NCBI RefSeq assembly: GCF_039023475.1
Contig: NZ_JBCHVB010000008.1
Coordinates: 131,254-195,253, forward strand
DNA: 64,000 nucleotides
Source of the DNA: Erwinia sp039023475
Lineage (GTDB): Bacteria > Pseudomonadota > Gammaproteobacteria > Enterobacterales > Enterobacteriaceae
Reading direction: 5' to 3'
Shown: in pieces, positions 33,806 through 42,966 of the stretch
How the letters are laid out: every line of letters starts with the position of its first letter
Numbering within the stretch: the stretch's first letter is position 1
Made by a program: the position numbers and the translations under genes
Notes under the pieces: generated by a model
What the model was told of the DNA's origin: nothing
The model's database searches: none
Seen by the model: only the letters and a program-made list of their open reading frames with translations

Positions 33806-35950
33806 TCAGGATTGAATCATATAGCCATACAGCCGCTTAACGCCCGAGTCGTCCGCCTCAGCGTAGACGCCCTGTAGCTCAGGCGAGAAGCCGGGTAACA
33901 GATTCAGCCCCTCTTCCAGCGCCAGGAAATAGCGCTGCACGGCGCCGCCCCACCGCTCTCCCGGCACCACACAGAGCACGCCCGGTGGGTAAGGCAGCGC
34001 CCCTTCCGCCGCAATCCGCCCCGCCGCCTGCGCGACAGGCACCAGCTCAACGTCGCCACGAATAAACGCGATATTGGCATCCTGAGGATTCATTGCGCTC
34101 TCCGGCAGGCTCTCCTGACGGAACATCGCCTTCTGCAAATCCTTCACGCCGTGGCTGACATAGAGCTGATGCATTTCCTGACACAGACGGCGCAGCGTGT
34201 AGCCTTCATAGCGCGCCCTGTTTTTCCGGTAGATGGTCGGCAGCACGTCGCGCAGCAGGGCATCTTCTTTAATATGCTGTTCAAACTGCGCCAGCCTTGC
34301 CACCAGGTGCGCCATCTTCTCCACGCTCTCCGCTGGCGTCAGCAGAAAAAGGATCGAGTTGAGATCGCACTTCTCCGGCACCACGCCATTCTCACGCAGA
34401 TAATTTGCCAGGATTGTCGCCGGAATGCCAAACGAGGCGTACTGGCCGGTGGCCGCATCAATACCCGGCGTGGTCAGCAGCAGCTTGCAGGGATCGACCA
34501 GATACTGATCTTTCTCATAGCCGGCAAAGCCATGCCACGCGGCGCCCGGCGCATAGCTGAAATAGCGCGGATCGGCGGCGATCGCGGCGGTTGCCGCCTC
34601 CTGCCAGGGCTTGCCATCCACCTCATCAGGAATAAAAGGTTTAATCATTTCGCACTTTTGCAAAATGGCCTTGCGGGTATCAATGCCCAGCATGACGCAT
34701 TCATGCCACAGGCGGCGCCCCGCCTCGCCCTGATGCATTCTGGCATTGACATCCAGCGCGGCAAACAGCGGGTAAAACGGGCTGGTAGAGGCGTGCAGCA
34801 TAAAGGCGTTATTGAGCCGCTTGTGGCTGCAAAAGCGCTGCTGGCCGCGGATATGGTTATCTTTTTTATGGATTTGCGAGGTCTGTGAAAAACCCGCCTG
34901 CTGCTTATGTACCGACTGGGTGACGAAGATGCCCGGATCCTGTTCATTAAGCTCAAGCAGCAGCGGAGAACACGCCTGCATCACCGGGATAAACTGCTCA
35001 TAGCCGACCCAGGCGGAATCAAACAGGATGTAGTCACACAGGTGGCCGATAGTGTCGATAACCTTCCGGGCGTTGTAGACGGTGCCGTCATAGGTGCCGA
35101 GCTGGATCACCGCCAGGCGGAAAGGACGCGCCTCTCCGGCACGTTCAGGCGCCACCTTTTTAATCTGCTCACGCAGCCAGCCTTCACTGAAACAGTGCGC
35201 GTCGATGCCGCCAATAAAGCCAAAGGGATTGCGGGCCGTTTCCAGATAGACCGGCGTGGCGCCCGCCTGGATCAGCGCGCCGTGGTGGTTTGATTTGTGA
35301 TTATTGCGATCGAACAGCACCAAATCCCCACGCGTCAGCAGCGCGTTGGTCACGACCTTATTGGCGCTGGAGGTGCCATTAAGTACGAAATAGGTTTTAT
35401 CGGCGTTAAAGACCCTGGCGGCAAACTTCTGCGCGTGCTTGGCTGACCCTTCATGGATCAGCAAATCGCCAAGCTTCACGTCCGCGTTACACATATCGGC
35501 CCGGAAAATATTCTCGCCAAAAAAGTCGAAAAACTGGCGGCCCGCCGGATGCTTTTTGAAGAACGCCCCGCCCTGGTGCCCCGGACAGGCGAAAGTACTG
35601 TTATCCATCGCCACATATTTGGTCAGCGTCTGAAAAAACGGCGGCAGCAGCCCCGTCTGATAGTCAGAGGCGGCGGCTTCAAGCAGCGCGGCATCACCAG
35701 GCTCGCCCGTGAGTAAACCGGTTACCGCCGGCAGATCCTGCGCCTGTTCCGGCTCGTCCAGCGCGATAAAAACCGGCAGGTTAAAACCGGTATGCCGGAG
35801 TAGCGCCAGCACGCCGCTGCGCGAATCAGAAACGGACAGCACCACCGCCGCCACATCGGTAAAATCGGTTTTCTCCAGCGTAACGACTTCGCGTCCGGTC
35901 TGGAGGTGAATAGCCACAGTGGTGCTGGCTGCAATTTTCAGTGGTGTCAT
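33806..35950 (-). CDS. speC: Ornithine decarboxylase
   Basis: PLP enzyme converting ornithine to putrescine; with speA/speB it gives two putrescine routes in this window. 714 residues (E. coli 711). N-terminal response-regulator-like wing (about 1-110), then the fold I catalytic domain with PLP Lys in SVHKQQAGFSQTSQIH and the C-terminal ALPYPPGVLCVVPGE. ATG 35950 has AAGGA eight bases upstream. Constitutive SpeC type rather than SpeF: no potE follows. Confidence 0.95.
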   Translation of the reverse strand: MTPLKIAASTTVAIHLQTGREVVTLEKTDFTDVAAVVLSVSDSRSGVLALLRHTGFNLPVFIALDEPEQAQDLPAVTGLLTGEPGDAALLEAAASDYQTGLLPPFFQTLTKYVAMDNSTFACPGHQGGAFFKKHPAGRQFFDFFGENIFRADMCNADVKLGDLLIHEGSAKHAQKFAARVFNADKTYFVLNGTSSANKVVTNALLTRGDLVLFDRNNHKSNHHGALIQAGATPVYLETARNPFGFIGGIDAHCFSEGWLREQIKKVAPERAGEARPFRLAVIQLGTYDGTVYNARKVIDTIGHLCDYILFDSAWVGYEQFIPVMQACSPLLLELNEQDPGIFVTQSVHKQQAGFSQTSQIHKKDNHIRGQQRFCSHKRLNNAFMLHASTSPFYPLFAALDVNARMHQGEAGRRLWHECVMLGIDTRKAILQKCEMIKPFIPDEVDGKPWQEAATAAIAADPRYFSYAPGAAWHGFAGYEKDQYLVDPCKLLLTTPGIDAATGQYASFGIPATILANYLRENGVVPEKCDLNSILFLLTPAESVEKMAHLVARLAQFEQHIKEDALLRDVLPTIYRKNRARYEGYTLRRLCQEMHQLYVSHGVKDLQKAMFRQESLPESAMNPQDANIAFIRGDVELVPVAQAAGRIAAEGALPYPPGVLCVVPGERWGGAVQRYFLALEEGLNLLPGFSPELQGVYAEADDSGVKRLYGYMIQS

Positions 35951-36516
35951 AACACAAATCCTTAAGCGGCAAGGATGAGAGGGTGCCACAGGCACAGTTT
36001 TGGGAGACGGCAGCAGCCCTCGCCCGGCGAAAGGTGTCTGGAGGATGAACAGCCAGTGAATGCAGGCTTCTACCGATAGACATCAGTAAAATCAGATCGC
36101 GTCTGTTTTTACGCATGGCCATGAGTTAAGCGTATGAAAACCTCACCGGACGGTGACGATATTTTTTGGCAGGATGTGACAAGCGAAACGGCGCGCGTGC
36201 GGCATCGGAAGATGTCGGGAACAGTTGCTGAAAAGCAGCAGTGAACCTTGCATAGCGGCGGCCTCAAACGGGAGAAATAAAGGTGTGCATCAGTAAGGCC
36301 GCAATCATGGCATTTTTTATTTTGCGGTTCAAGAAGAGGGGCGGCTGAAAGCGGGCGCGGTGTTTGGTTAAGTACAAAACCGGGCGCTGCGCAGGGGCAA
36401 GTTATCGGGGACAATATGAAATCGTCCGTGGGAACCTGGAGGCCGCGTCCCTGCGGCATATGCCCCGTAATTATTGTGGCTTAAGCAGATCTGGCAGGGC
36501 TGGTTGCTTCCTTCCC
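35951..36516. other. Region upstream of speC
   Basis: 566 bases between speC and a truncated oxidoreductase. It should hold the speC promoter. Arg-rich short frames on the minus strand have no ribosome site and no recognisable product. I see no repeat, RNA gene or other feature here. Confidence 0.4.
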
Positions 36517-37695
36517 TTATAACCAGTGCTGCGCCTGAATCTTCTCGCCTTCGCTGAACCGCGATAAACGGAAAGCGGCGGGATCGGCAATGGGTGTGGC
36601 GTTGGTGACCAGATCCGCCATCAGATGACCGGCGGCTGGCGCAATACCGAAACCGTGGCCGGAGAAGCCAGTCGCCAGATACAGACCCGGCAGCGAAGGC
36701 GCGCCAGAGATAACCGGAATGGCATCGGGCATTGTATCAATCATTCCTCCCCAGCTTTGCGCAACCTGCACCTTGTCCATTGATGGCAGCCACTGCTTCA
36801 GGCTCAGCAGCATCTGGCTGATTATCGCCGGGTTGATGCGAGGCTCCAGCACCCGAATCCGCTCATAGATTGAGACTTTATCGGCATGTCCCGGCTGCCA
36901 GTGTAGCGCCTCTTCAACAAATCGCTTGCCCAGCCGTAACTGAACAGACTTACGCTCGTGCCAGAAAGCGGGAAAGAACGGCTTGATGAAGCGTAGCGAA
37001 TCAGGGGTAATGTCAGCCGTGTTAGTGGCTGAGCTGGCTATGGTCAGGCCTCCATCCAGCCTTTTGCGCAGCGCCACGTTGCCAAAGCTGGCGCAAAAGG
37101 TGATATCACTCTGTACCGGACGCGTTCGCATCACCGTGGAGAGCACCTTAAGCTGGGGCAGAGCGATGCCCATTCCCTGCATCAGCAGCCTGGACCAGAC
37201 GCCGCCCGCCACCACCACAGAGTGGCAGTTCACCACGCCATGTTCGGTAACAACGTGGCTGACGCGTCCGGCGGACTGCTCAATAGTGCGTACCGCGCAG
37301 TGCTGCTGAATATTAACCCCAAGCGACATTGCATATTTTGCCATCGCCGGCGTCGCTTTCTGCGGTTCAGCCCGCCCATCGAGCGGCGTCCAGAGTCCAC
37401 CAACAAGGGTGCCATTCAGACCCGGAAGTTTCTCCTTTGTCTGAGCGGGCGACAGCATCTCACTGTGAATATCATAATTGCGCGCTTCCTCTATCCAGCG
37501 CAGGTGCCGCTCACGTTGCTCCTCCGTGCGTGAGGTATAGAGAATGCCTTCCCGGCGAAAGCCCGTTTCTCTGCCGACCAGAGCATTCATCCCTTCCCAC
37601 ATTTTCATACTTTCGTGGATCAGCGGCAGCTCACGCAGATCGCGCCCCGTACGGCGGCACCAGCCCCAGTTCCGGCTGGATTGTTCAGCGGCCAC
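36517..37695 (-). pseudogene. FAD-dependent oxidoreductase (DadA-like), N-terminus deleted
   Basis: 392 codons of a D-amino-acid dehydrogenase/glycine oxidase-type flavoprotein (DAO superfamily). Homology begins at VAAEQSSRNWGWCRRTGRD, which normally follows the FAD-binding GxGxxG Rossmann segment by some 40 residues; that segment is gone. The rest is continuous, to the FAD-binding C-terminal ATGFSGHGFGIAPAAG. Without the dinucleotide motif the protein is not expected to work. Its broken 5' end abuts that of the divergent oxidoreductase at 37701. Confidence 0.75.
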
Positions 37696-37700
37696 GGTGT

Positions 37701-38846
37701 GGCAAAAAGGTCGTGGTACTGGATGCGAATGCGCTGGGCAGCGGCGGCAGCACCCGCACTGGTGGCATGATAAGCAGCGGCCAGAAACTGGTGGTGGGCG
37801 GTGCGATAAAGGGCATCTCTGTCGAGTTGTTCAGCCGCATGATTGCCGATTCCATCGCCTCTTACGCCTTTATTCAGGATCTGGTGAAAAACGAGCAGCT
37901 GGATGCCGATCTGTTTATCGGCGGTCGCTACTTCGGTGCACACACTAAAAAGCAGCTCGACAGTCTGTACGAGATGGGCGATATCCTGCACAGCGTAACC
38001 GGCGTGACCGTACATAAAGTGAAGCGAAAAGAGCAGGCATCAATTATCGGATCGGAGTTTTATCACGGCGGGATCCTGGTAGATGAGTATGGCGGCGTAC
38101 ATCCCGGGAAATATAACAGGGCACTGCGGGATCTCGCTCGTAAGCTGGGTGCAGGCCTCTATTCCCACGCACGCGTCACTTCCGTTACGCCCCGTAACGG
38201 GCTGAAGATTGTGGATACTGAACGCGGTGCCATCGAAGCGCAGGAAGTGCTGGTGCTCACTAATGGCTATACCGATTCACTGGCTACGCCAAACCTGGTA
38301 AAACGCATTGTCCCGGTAAAAAGTTATCAGATTGCGACCGAACCGCTGCCGCCTGAGCTGATGGCTAAACTGATCCCCGGTGGCAGGATGATTACCGACA
38401 GCCGACGCGATCTGATCTACACCCGCCCTTCTCCCGACGGTACACGTCTGCTGTTTGGATCGCGTCCTGGCATCATGGACTGCGATGACAAGACGGCAGC
38501 AGTCAGGCTCCGCGAACGGATGCTGGCTATCTGGCCGGAGCTGAAAGATTACCGCATCAGCCATGCCTGGAGCGGCTATGTTGGTATGACGCGCGACAAA
38601 ACGGCCTATGCCGGGCTTATGGATAACGCCCGTTTTGCCGTAGGCTGCAACGGTAATGGCGTGGCGCTGATGAGCTGGCTGGGATACCGCACGGCGCAGA
38701 AGGTGTTGGGCACAGAAGAGCGCCCACTCTCATTCGACCGCCCGACGTTTAAGCGCATTCCGCTTTATGATGGCCGCCCCTGGTTTGTACCGTTCGTCAG
38801 CGGCTGGTATCGTCTGCGTGATGTTGTGGATAAGCGGCTGGACTAA
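37701..38846 (+). pseudogene. Second FAD-dependent oxidoreductase (PuuB-like), N-terminus deleted
   Basis: 382 codons of a DAO-superfamily flavoprotein, resembling gamma-glutamylputrescine oxidase-type enzymes. Homology starts at GKKVVVLDANALGSGGSTRTGG; the preceding GxGxxG strand is missing and the bases before 37701 belong to the neighbouring gene on the other strand. The C-terminal part (NARFAVGCNGNGVALMSWLG) is complete. The frame stays open further left, to 37329, only as the antisense of the minus-strand gene. Confidence 0.75.
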
Positions 38847-38967
38847 TTACCCTGCCCAAAGGTATGTGCCTGAGCTGCAACAGGGGCTTGTTGTCTGACG
38901 TTTTTGCTACTTTTTCGCCGGGTTGATGGAAAAGAGTGCAACCAGTACGTTTTTGGTTATAAAGACA

Positions 38968-38996
38968 TTGACGCACCGCGGCCAGTAAGGTTTAAT
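38968..38996 (+). promoter_or_regulatory. Promoter of tRNA-Phe
   Basis: -35 TTGACG (38968-38973), 17-base spacer, -10 TTTAAT (38991-38996), then GCGCCCC before the tRNA. The GC-rich discriminator is typical of stringently controlled stable-RNA promoters. Confidence 0.7.
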
Positions 38997-39006
38997 GCGC
39001 CCCGTT

Positions 39007-39082
39007 GCCCGGATAGCTCAGTCGGTAGAGCAGGGGATTGAAAATCCCCGTGTCCTTGGTTCGATTCCGAGTCCGGGCACCA
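39007..39082 (+). tRNA. pheV: tRNA-Phe (GAA)
   Basis: 76 bases including encoded CCA. Acceptor GCCCGGA pairs with TCCGGGC; D-loop AGCTCAGTCGGTAGAGC; anticodon stem GGGGATT-GAA-AATCCCC with anticodon GAA at 39040-39042; T-loop GGTTCGATTCC. Its position after speC is that of E. coli pheV, a well-known integration site for genomic islands. The gene is intact. Confidence 0.97.
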
Positions 39083-39092
39083 TTATTTAAAG

Positions 39093-39115
39093 AACCCGCC
39101 TTACGGCGGGTTTTT
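39093..39115 (+). terminator. tRNA-Phe terminator
   Basis: AACCCGCC, loop TTAC, GGCGGGTT, then TTTTT; 10 bases past the tRNA. Confidence 0.9.
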
Positions 39116-39412
39116 GCTTTCTGCAGCCAGCACATATCCCCTCTCCTCTGGTATTCGCATACGCTCCAGGATCCCCTTGCTTTGACGGTAAATCAGCCCG
39201 GCAGCGTTTCAACATCCATATTGCCTACGCTCATTATCGCAGTCTTGGTGAAAGCAAGCCGGCCCGGCCTTTAGCATAAGCTTTTACAGCCGCTAAATGC
39301 ACAAACGCCTTCAACGCATTACAGGGTTTATCAGCTACATGAAGACAACGTTATGTGAAATGGATCGGTTGCCAGCCGGCAAATGATACGCCAACTGGTC
39401 TGCTATTCGCTT
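39116..39412. other. Non-coding start of the accessory region
   Basis: About 300 bases between the tRNA terminator and the LysM gene. No gene, no integrase remnant and no repeat of the tRNA 3' end was seen. Confidence 0.4.
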
Positions 39413-39670
39413 TTATTCAGGAAGTTGCAGTACCTGACCGGGGACTATTTCATCAGGGCTGGTTAACTTATCTTTATTCGCCTCAAAAATACTCATATAT
39501 TTAGCCGGATCATTATAAAACTGTTTAGCAATCGCACTCAGCGTATCGCCAGATTTAACAATATAAGTACGTCCGCCTTCAGATGACGTCGTATTTTTCT
39601 CTTCATTACTTTTATCTACGGCATGTAACAGATCGCTACCAATATCTTTAACTTTATCTAAGAGACTCAT
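39413..39670 (-). CDS. Small LysM-domain protein
   Basis: 85 residues: a short charged N-terminal segment and one LysM peptidoglycan-binding domain (about 37-84, YIVKSGDTLSAIAKQFYNDP ... PGQVLQLPE). It resembles the C-terminal half of Kbp/YgaU without the BON domain. No signal peptide. ATG 39670 has AAAGGA at good spacing; the ATG at 39676 is too close to it. Role unknown; neighbours are small stress-type membrane genes. Confidence 0.8.
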   Translation of the reverse strand: MSLLDKVKDIGSDLLHAVDKSNEEKNTTSSEGGRTYIVKSGDTLSAIAKQFYNDPAKYMSIFEANKDKLTSPDEIVPGQVLQLPE

Positions 39671-39827
39671 ACTCATCCTTTGATATTATTCTGAGGTTTA
39701 TATTACGTTTAGAAACAGCATTGCCATACAGGCCCTGCTGAAAGTACGATACTACCCGCTTAATTAAGAGAAATAATAAACACACACTAAACATAAAAGA
39801 ATATAAACACAGAATTAAGGAGCTGGA

Positions 39828-40088
39828 ATGGGTATATTATCATGGGTTATATTTGGATTGATTGCTGGCGTCATCGCCAGGTGCATCATGCCCGGAAAAG
39901 AACACTTGGGCATTTTCATGACGATGATCCTTGGCGTGGTAGGGGCTCTGATTGGCGGTGTTATCAGTACAGCGTTGGGCTTTGGTAAGGTAAGTGGCTT
40001 CAATATTTACAGCATTGCCATTGCTACCCTCGGTGCAATTATTGTGCTGTTCGCTATTCATAAGATCAGGGCATTAAGACAGCCATAA
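39828..40088 (+). CDS. GlsB/YeaQ/YmgE family membrane protein
   Basis: 86 residues, three hydrophobic segments with the family pattern WVIFGLIAGVIARCIMPGKEHLGIFMTMILGVVGALIGGVI. Family members are induced by general stress and sit in the inner membrane; their mechanism is unknown. AAGGAG precedes the ATG. It is 27 bases ahead of the YidB-like gene on the same strand. Confidence 0.88.
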   Translation: MGILSWVIFGLIAGVIARCIMPGKEHLGIFMTMILGVVGALIGGVISTALGFGKVSGFNIYSIAIATLGAIIVLFAIHKIRALRQP

Positions 40089-40115
40089 TAATTGAAGACT
40101 GGAAGGAATAGAGTA

Positions 40116-40496
40116 ATGAGCATGCTGGAAAAAGTGTTGGGTATGTGCGGCCTCAGTAATCAAACCACTCAGGAAGTCAATGGGGTAATACAGTGGGTAG
40201 AGCAGCAAGGTGGGATACAAGCCCTGGTGAATCATCTTCAAAGCGGTGAGTTCAGCGATATTGTCCAGTCCTGGCTCAGCGATCAACAAAATGTTGCGCT
40301 CAGTAGCGAGATTGTGCAGAAGATGATCGGCTCAGAGGCGATTGAACAACTAGCTACTAAGCTGGGTGTAAATACAACAGATGCATTAAACCTGCTGGCT
40401 AAATACCTGCCACAATTAGTGGATAAATCCTCCTCTTGTGGAGCAGTAGATTCAAATACAGACCTTACGTCAATTGTAAGTAATTTATCACACTAA
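40116..40496 (+). CDS. YidB family protein (DUF937)
   Basis: 126 residues with the YidB pattern VIQWVEQQGGIQALVNHLQSGEFSDIVQSWL and a repeat of helical segments (IEQLATKLGVNTTDALNLLAKYLPQLVDK). Function not known. ATG 40116 with AAGGAA upstream; the next ATG at 40122 is also usable. Probably cotranscribed with the YeaQ-type gene. Confidence 0.82.
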   Translation: MSMLEKVLGMCGLSNQTTQEVNGVIQWVEQQGGIQALVNHLQSGEFSDIVQSWLSDQQNVALSSEIVQKMIGSEAIEQLATKLGVNTTDALNLLAKYLPQLVDKSSSCGAVDSNTDLTSIVSNLSH

Positions 40497-40734
40497 CTAG
40501 TGCTAAAGATAAAAGCCACAAAAGCTTCAGGCTGGCTTTTATCTTTTTATAATCATAAGCAGCACTGGAATTGTAAAAACCCTGATGCGTTATTAATTGC
40601 GTGTAGTATAAAAACCCCCCGTTTAAAATCAACGACCTTTCCCTGAACAGATACCATACTGCCCAGAATCCCTGCCCCATTCAGCAGCAACATTGCGGCA
40701 TGATGAAGCCTTCCCCTGAACAGAGATTTCGCCG

Positions 40735-40890
40735 ATGAAAAAGACACGATTCACTAAAGAGCAGAGTATTTTGCCTGAAGCCCTCTGAGCTGGGGAGATC
40801 GGTACCGGGTGTCTGTCGCAGCTGGTTATCTCCGATGACACTTTCCACATCTGACGCAGAAAACAGGGCGGGATCTTACCGTAGAGGATA
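40735..40890 (+). pseudogene. Decayed IS3-family OrfA fragment
   Basis: Reading from ATG 40735: MKKTRFTKEQSILPEAL, stop, then AGEIGTGCLSQLVISDDTFHI, stop, RRKQGGI. This follows the IS3-family OrfA N-terminus (pattern MKKSRFTEEQI...EAGxxxxxLCRxxGISDATFYxWRxKYGG) with stops and substitutions. It is a degraded insertion-sequence remnant in the gap 40497-40952. Confidence 0.65.
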
Positions 40891-40896
40891 AGCAGA

Positions 40897-40938
40897 CCGG
40901 TTGGGGAGATCGGCGGTCAGGCCGATCTCCCCAACCGG
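40897..40938. terminator. Long perfect hairpin at the end of the export operon
   Basis: 18-bp perfect stem, CCGGTTGGGGAGATCGGC with its exact complement at 40921-40938, loop GGTCAG. It is 15 bases past the end of the HlyD gene (minus strand), so it can act as an end-of-operon structure, but no T tract follows. GGGGAGATCGG also occurs at 40793 in the IS fragment, so it may instead derive from a mobile element. Confidence 0.45.
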
Positions 40939-40952
40939 GCAGCGATGAAGCG

Positions 40953-42227
40953 CTACCCTTTCGCTTCACCGCTGGTGCTGAAGAAGCGCTGTCGTGCGCG
41001 CTCTATCGGCGCCAGCAGCAGAGCAATCAACGGTTTTTTATCCACTACGATATCAGCACTCAGCGTCATTCCTCCCAGTAACAGGCGGGAATGTTTACCG
41101 GGATCTTCAAAAGAAGAAGGCAACTTAATGCGCGTCAGGTAATAGGTCTGACCCTGCTTTAAAGAGATTAAAGCTGACCGGCTGTCGATACTGACAGGAT
41201 AGAAATTTTCCAGCTTAGAGGTCACGGTGCCGTACTTATCCATTGGCCACGCATCAAAGCGAACTTTCACACTGTCACCCGTATTAATTCGCCCTGCTCC
41301 ACTGGAGGGGATATACAGATAACCTTCCAGCGGACTGTCCCGATCGTGACGGATGACCATCACCACCTCGCTGTCCTGGGTTACCGCTTTGCCCGGCGGG
41401 AAGTTAATGGCCACCACATAGCCACTGGTCGGTGCCAGCATGGCCATCGTCTTACTGCCCTGCGTCGCCATCGTGCGATCGATTTCGCTGTTGCGGTTAT
41501 CCAGATAGAGCATCTGGGTACTGAGATCGTCAATCTGATACTGCGTATTATCGTTTGCAGACGTTTTATTACTCTGCAACTGTAACAGGTTGGATTCCTC
41601 AAGCTTCAGATTCAGCTGGGCATTAAGAACATCATTATATTTCACGCTGAGATCTGTTTTAGAGACATACCCTTTGCCCGCAATCGCCTTATAAGACTGA
41701 TATGTCTGGTTAGCGTTATTTATCAACTCACGCGCTTTTTTAATTTTAATGGCCGAGGCTTCAATCTGCGCATCGATAGTCGCGGACTGACGCTTCAGGC
41801 TATCCCTGAGCCTGGCGAGTGAGCGTTTCATATCGTTTATGCGTTCAACGTTTCGGGTTTTTTCTGCCGCGTAACGCTGCGCCTCATATTCAATGACTGA
41901 GCCCTCTTTCCCGCCGTAATCTCGTGAAAGGCTGAATAAAACCTGGTTCTCTTTAACGAATTGCCCTTCATGCACCGGAATATTGATGATGGTTCCCGAT
42001 GCTTTTGCCCGCACCTGCACATCGCCTTTAACGTTAGTAATGACGCCCTGCGCCAGCGTTGTTTCGGAATATTCGACAACGCAGGAGTAAATCAGCATAC
42101 ACAGGAAAAAAGTGGCGAACAGCGTCAGAGCGACTTTCAACCCTGGCAAATTTATTTGATATATACGTGCGTAATGACGCCCGGGCGTTGCCGGCAGACG
42201 AGTTTTGCGTTGTTTGATCAGCGGCAT
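40953..42227 (-). CDS. HlyD-family periplasmic adaptor of a peptide exporter
   Basis: 424 residues. Cytosolic basic N-terminus, one membrane segment (about 30-52, ALTLFATFFLCMLIYSCVV), a biotinyl-lipoyl half (VRAKASGTIINIPVHEGQFVKENQVLFSL), a long coiled coil (about 100-240) and the second half APTSGYVVAINFPPGKAV. This is the CvaA/HlyD layout: it bridges the ABC exporter to an outer-membrane channel (probably TolC, outside the window). ATG 42227 has GGA seven bases upstream; ATG 42239, overlapping the previous gene by 8 bases, is also possible. Confidence 0.88.
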   Translation of the reverse strand: MPLIKQRKTRLPATPGRHYARIYQINLPGLKVALTLFATFFLCMLIYSCVVEYSETTLAQGVITNVKGDVQVRAKASGTIINIPVHEGQFVKENQVLFSLSRDYGGKEGSVIEYEAQRYAAEKTRNVERINDMKRSLARLRDSLKRQSATIDAQIEASAIKIKKARELINNANQTYQSYKAIAGKGYVSKTDLSVKYNDVLNAQLNLKLEESNLLQLQSNKTSANDNTQYQIDDLSTQMLYLDNRNSEIDRTMATQGSKTMAMLAPTSGYVVAINFPPGKAVTQDSEVVMVIRHDRDSPLEGYLYIPSSGAGRINTGDSVKVRFDAWPMDKYGTVTSKLENFYPVSIDSRSALISLKQGQTYYLTRIKLPSSFEDPGKHSRLLLGGMTLSADIVVDKKPLIALLLAPIERARQRFFSTSGEAKG

Positions 42228-42231
42228 GGGT

Positions 42232-42966
42232 TCATCCATGAAGTAAAACAGAAATATCGTCCCACTGTCCCCAGCAGGCAGGGTTATGGGCCAGATGTGT
42301 AAAATTGTCCTGCACTGCTTGTGTCCAGCCATCCGCCGGCAGGCTCTCACCCGTCAGCTGAAAAGAGCCCAGTGGACTGCCGACGGGTAACAGGGTTTGG
42401 ATCTCCAGATGAAGTCGTTGCAGAACCCGCGGAGACACATCAGTGATCAGCAGTCGGTTGCCATTCAGAATCACGGGTTGCAGAAAAGAAGCGGGCAGCC
42501 GCTCATCAATAAACACCAATACCAGCATTGGCCGTGAGGAGAACAAACCGCCGCCCTGCACCGGACGCATCATTTTCAGAGGCTGCCAGCGGTCATCACA
42601 GGTAATGAACATAAAGTCATAGCCATCCGGGGCTATCTGCATCATTTTTGCCAGCACCAGAGGCAGACCGTTCCAGCGCAGTAACGGGACAATGCAGCGC
42701 CGCTCAAATAACCTCGTCTCACGGACCCAGCGCAGCACTTCCTGCTCCGCCGACGGCGACATATAGCGCGGCCAGCGCGCAGGGGGCAACGATTTTAAGG
42801 TGACCAGCAAGCGCAGTTTTTCACGTAGATTTTCCACAAAGAGACTGTCGTTATAGTGCTCTTCGGGCTGGCGCATCAGCTGGAGATAATTTTGTTCAAA
42901 CCGCCCGCCAATGTGCTGACGGCGGGCATTTTTGGCCAGCCAGTGACAGATCACATCCGGGATCAT
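42232..42966 (-). CDS. Unrecognised protein coupled to the ABC exporter
   Basis: I do not recognise this 244-residue protein. It has no signal peptide and no membrane segment, so it is probably cytosolic. It is Leu/Arg/Pro-rich, mixed alpha/beta by eye, with a hydrophobic stretch MLVLVFIDERLPASFLQPVIL near the middle and scattered Cys and Trp. Its ATG overlaps the exporter stop (ATGA) and its own stop overlaps or abuts the HlyD start, so the three are made together. A role in substrate handling, precursor modification or self-protection is possible; nothing in the sequence decides. Confidence 0.75.
   Translation of the reverse strand: MIPDVICHWLAKNARRQHIGGRFEQNYLQLMRQPEEHYNDSLFVENLREKLRLLVTLKSLPPARWPRYMSPSAEQEVLRWVRETRLFERRCIVPLLRWNGLPLVLAKMMQIAPDGYDFMFITCDDRWQPLKMMRPVQGGGLFSSRPMLVLVFIDERLPASFLQPVILNGNRLLITDVSPRVLQRLHLEIQTLLPVGSPLGSFQLTGESLPADGWTQAVQDNFTHLAHNPACWGQWDDISVLLHG

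Noticed and set aside
35826..36122. Arg-rich minus-strand frame just before speC, considered as an ornithine-sensing leader peptide
   Set aside because: No ribosome site, no similarity to SpeFL (no HIRR-type motif), and it runs far into speC out of frame.
36109..36459. 116-codon minus-strand frame upstream of speC
   Set aside because: Low-complexity Pro/Cys/Leu composition, no ribosome site, nothing recognisable.
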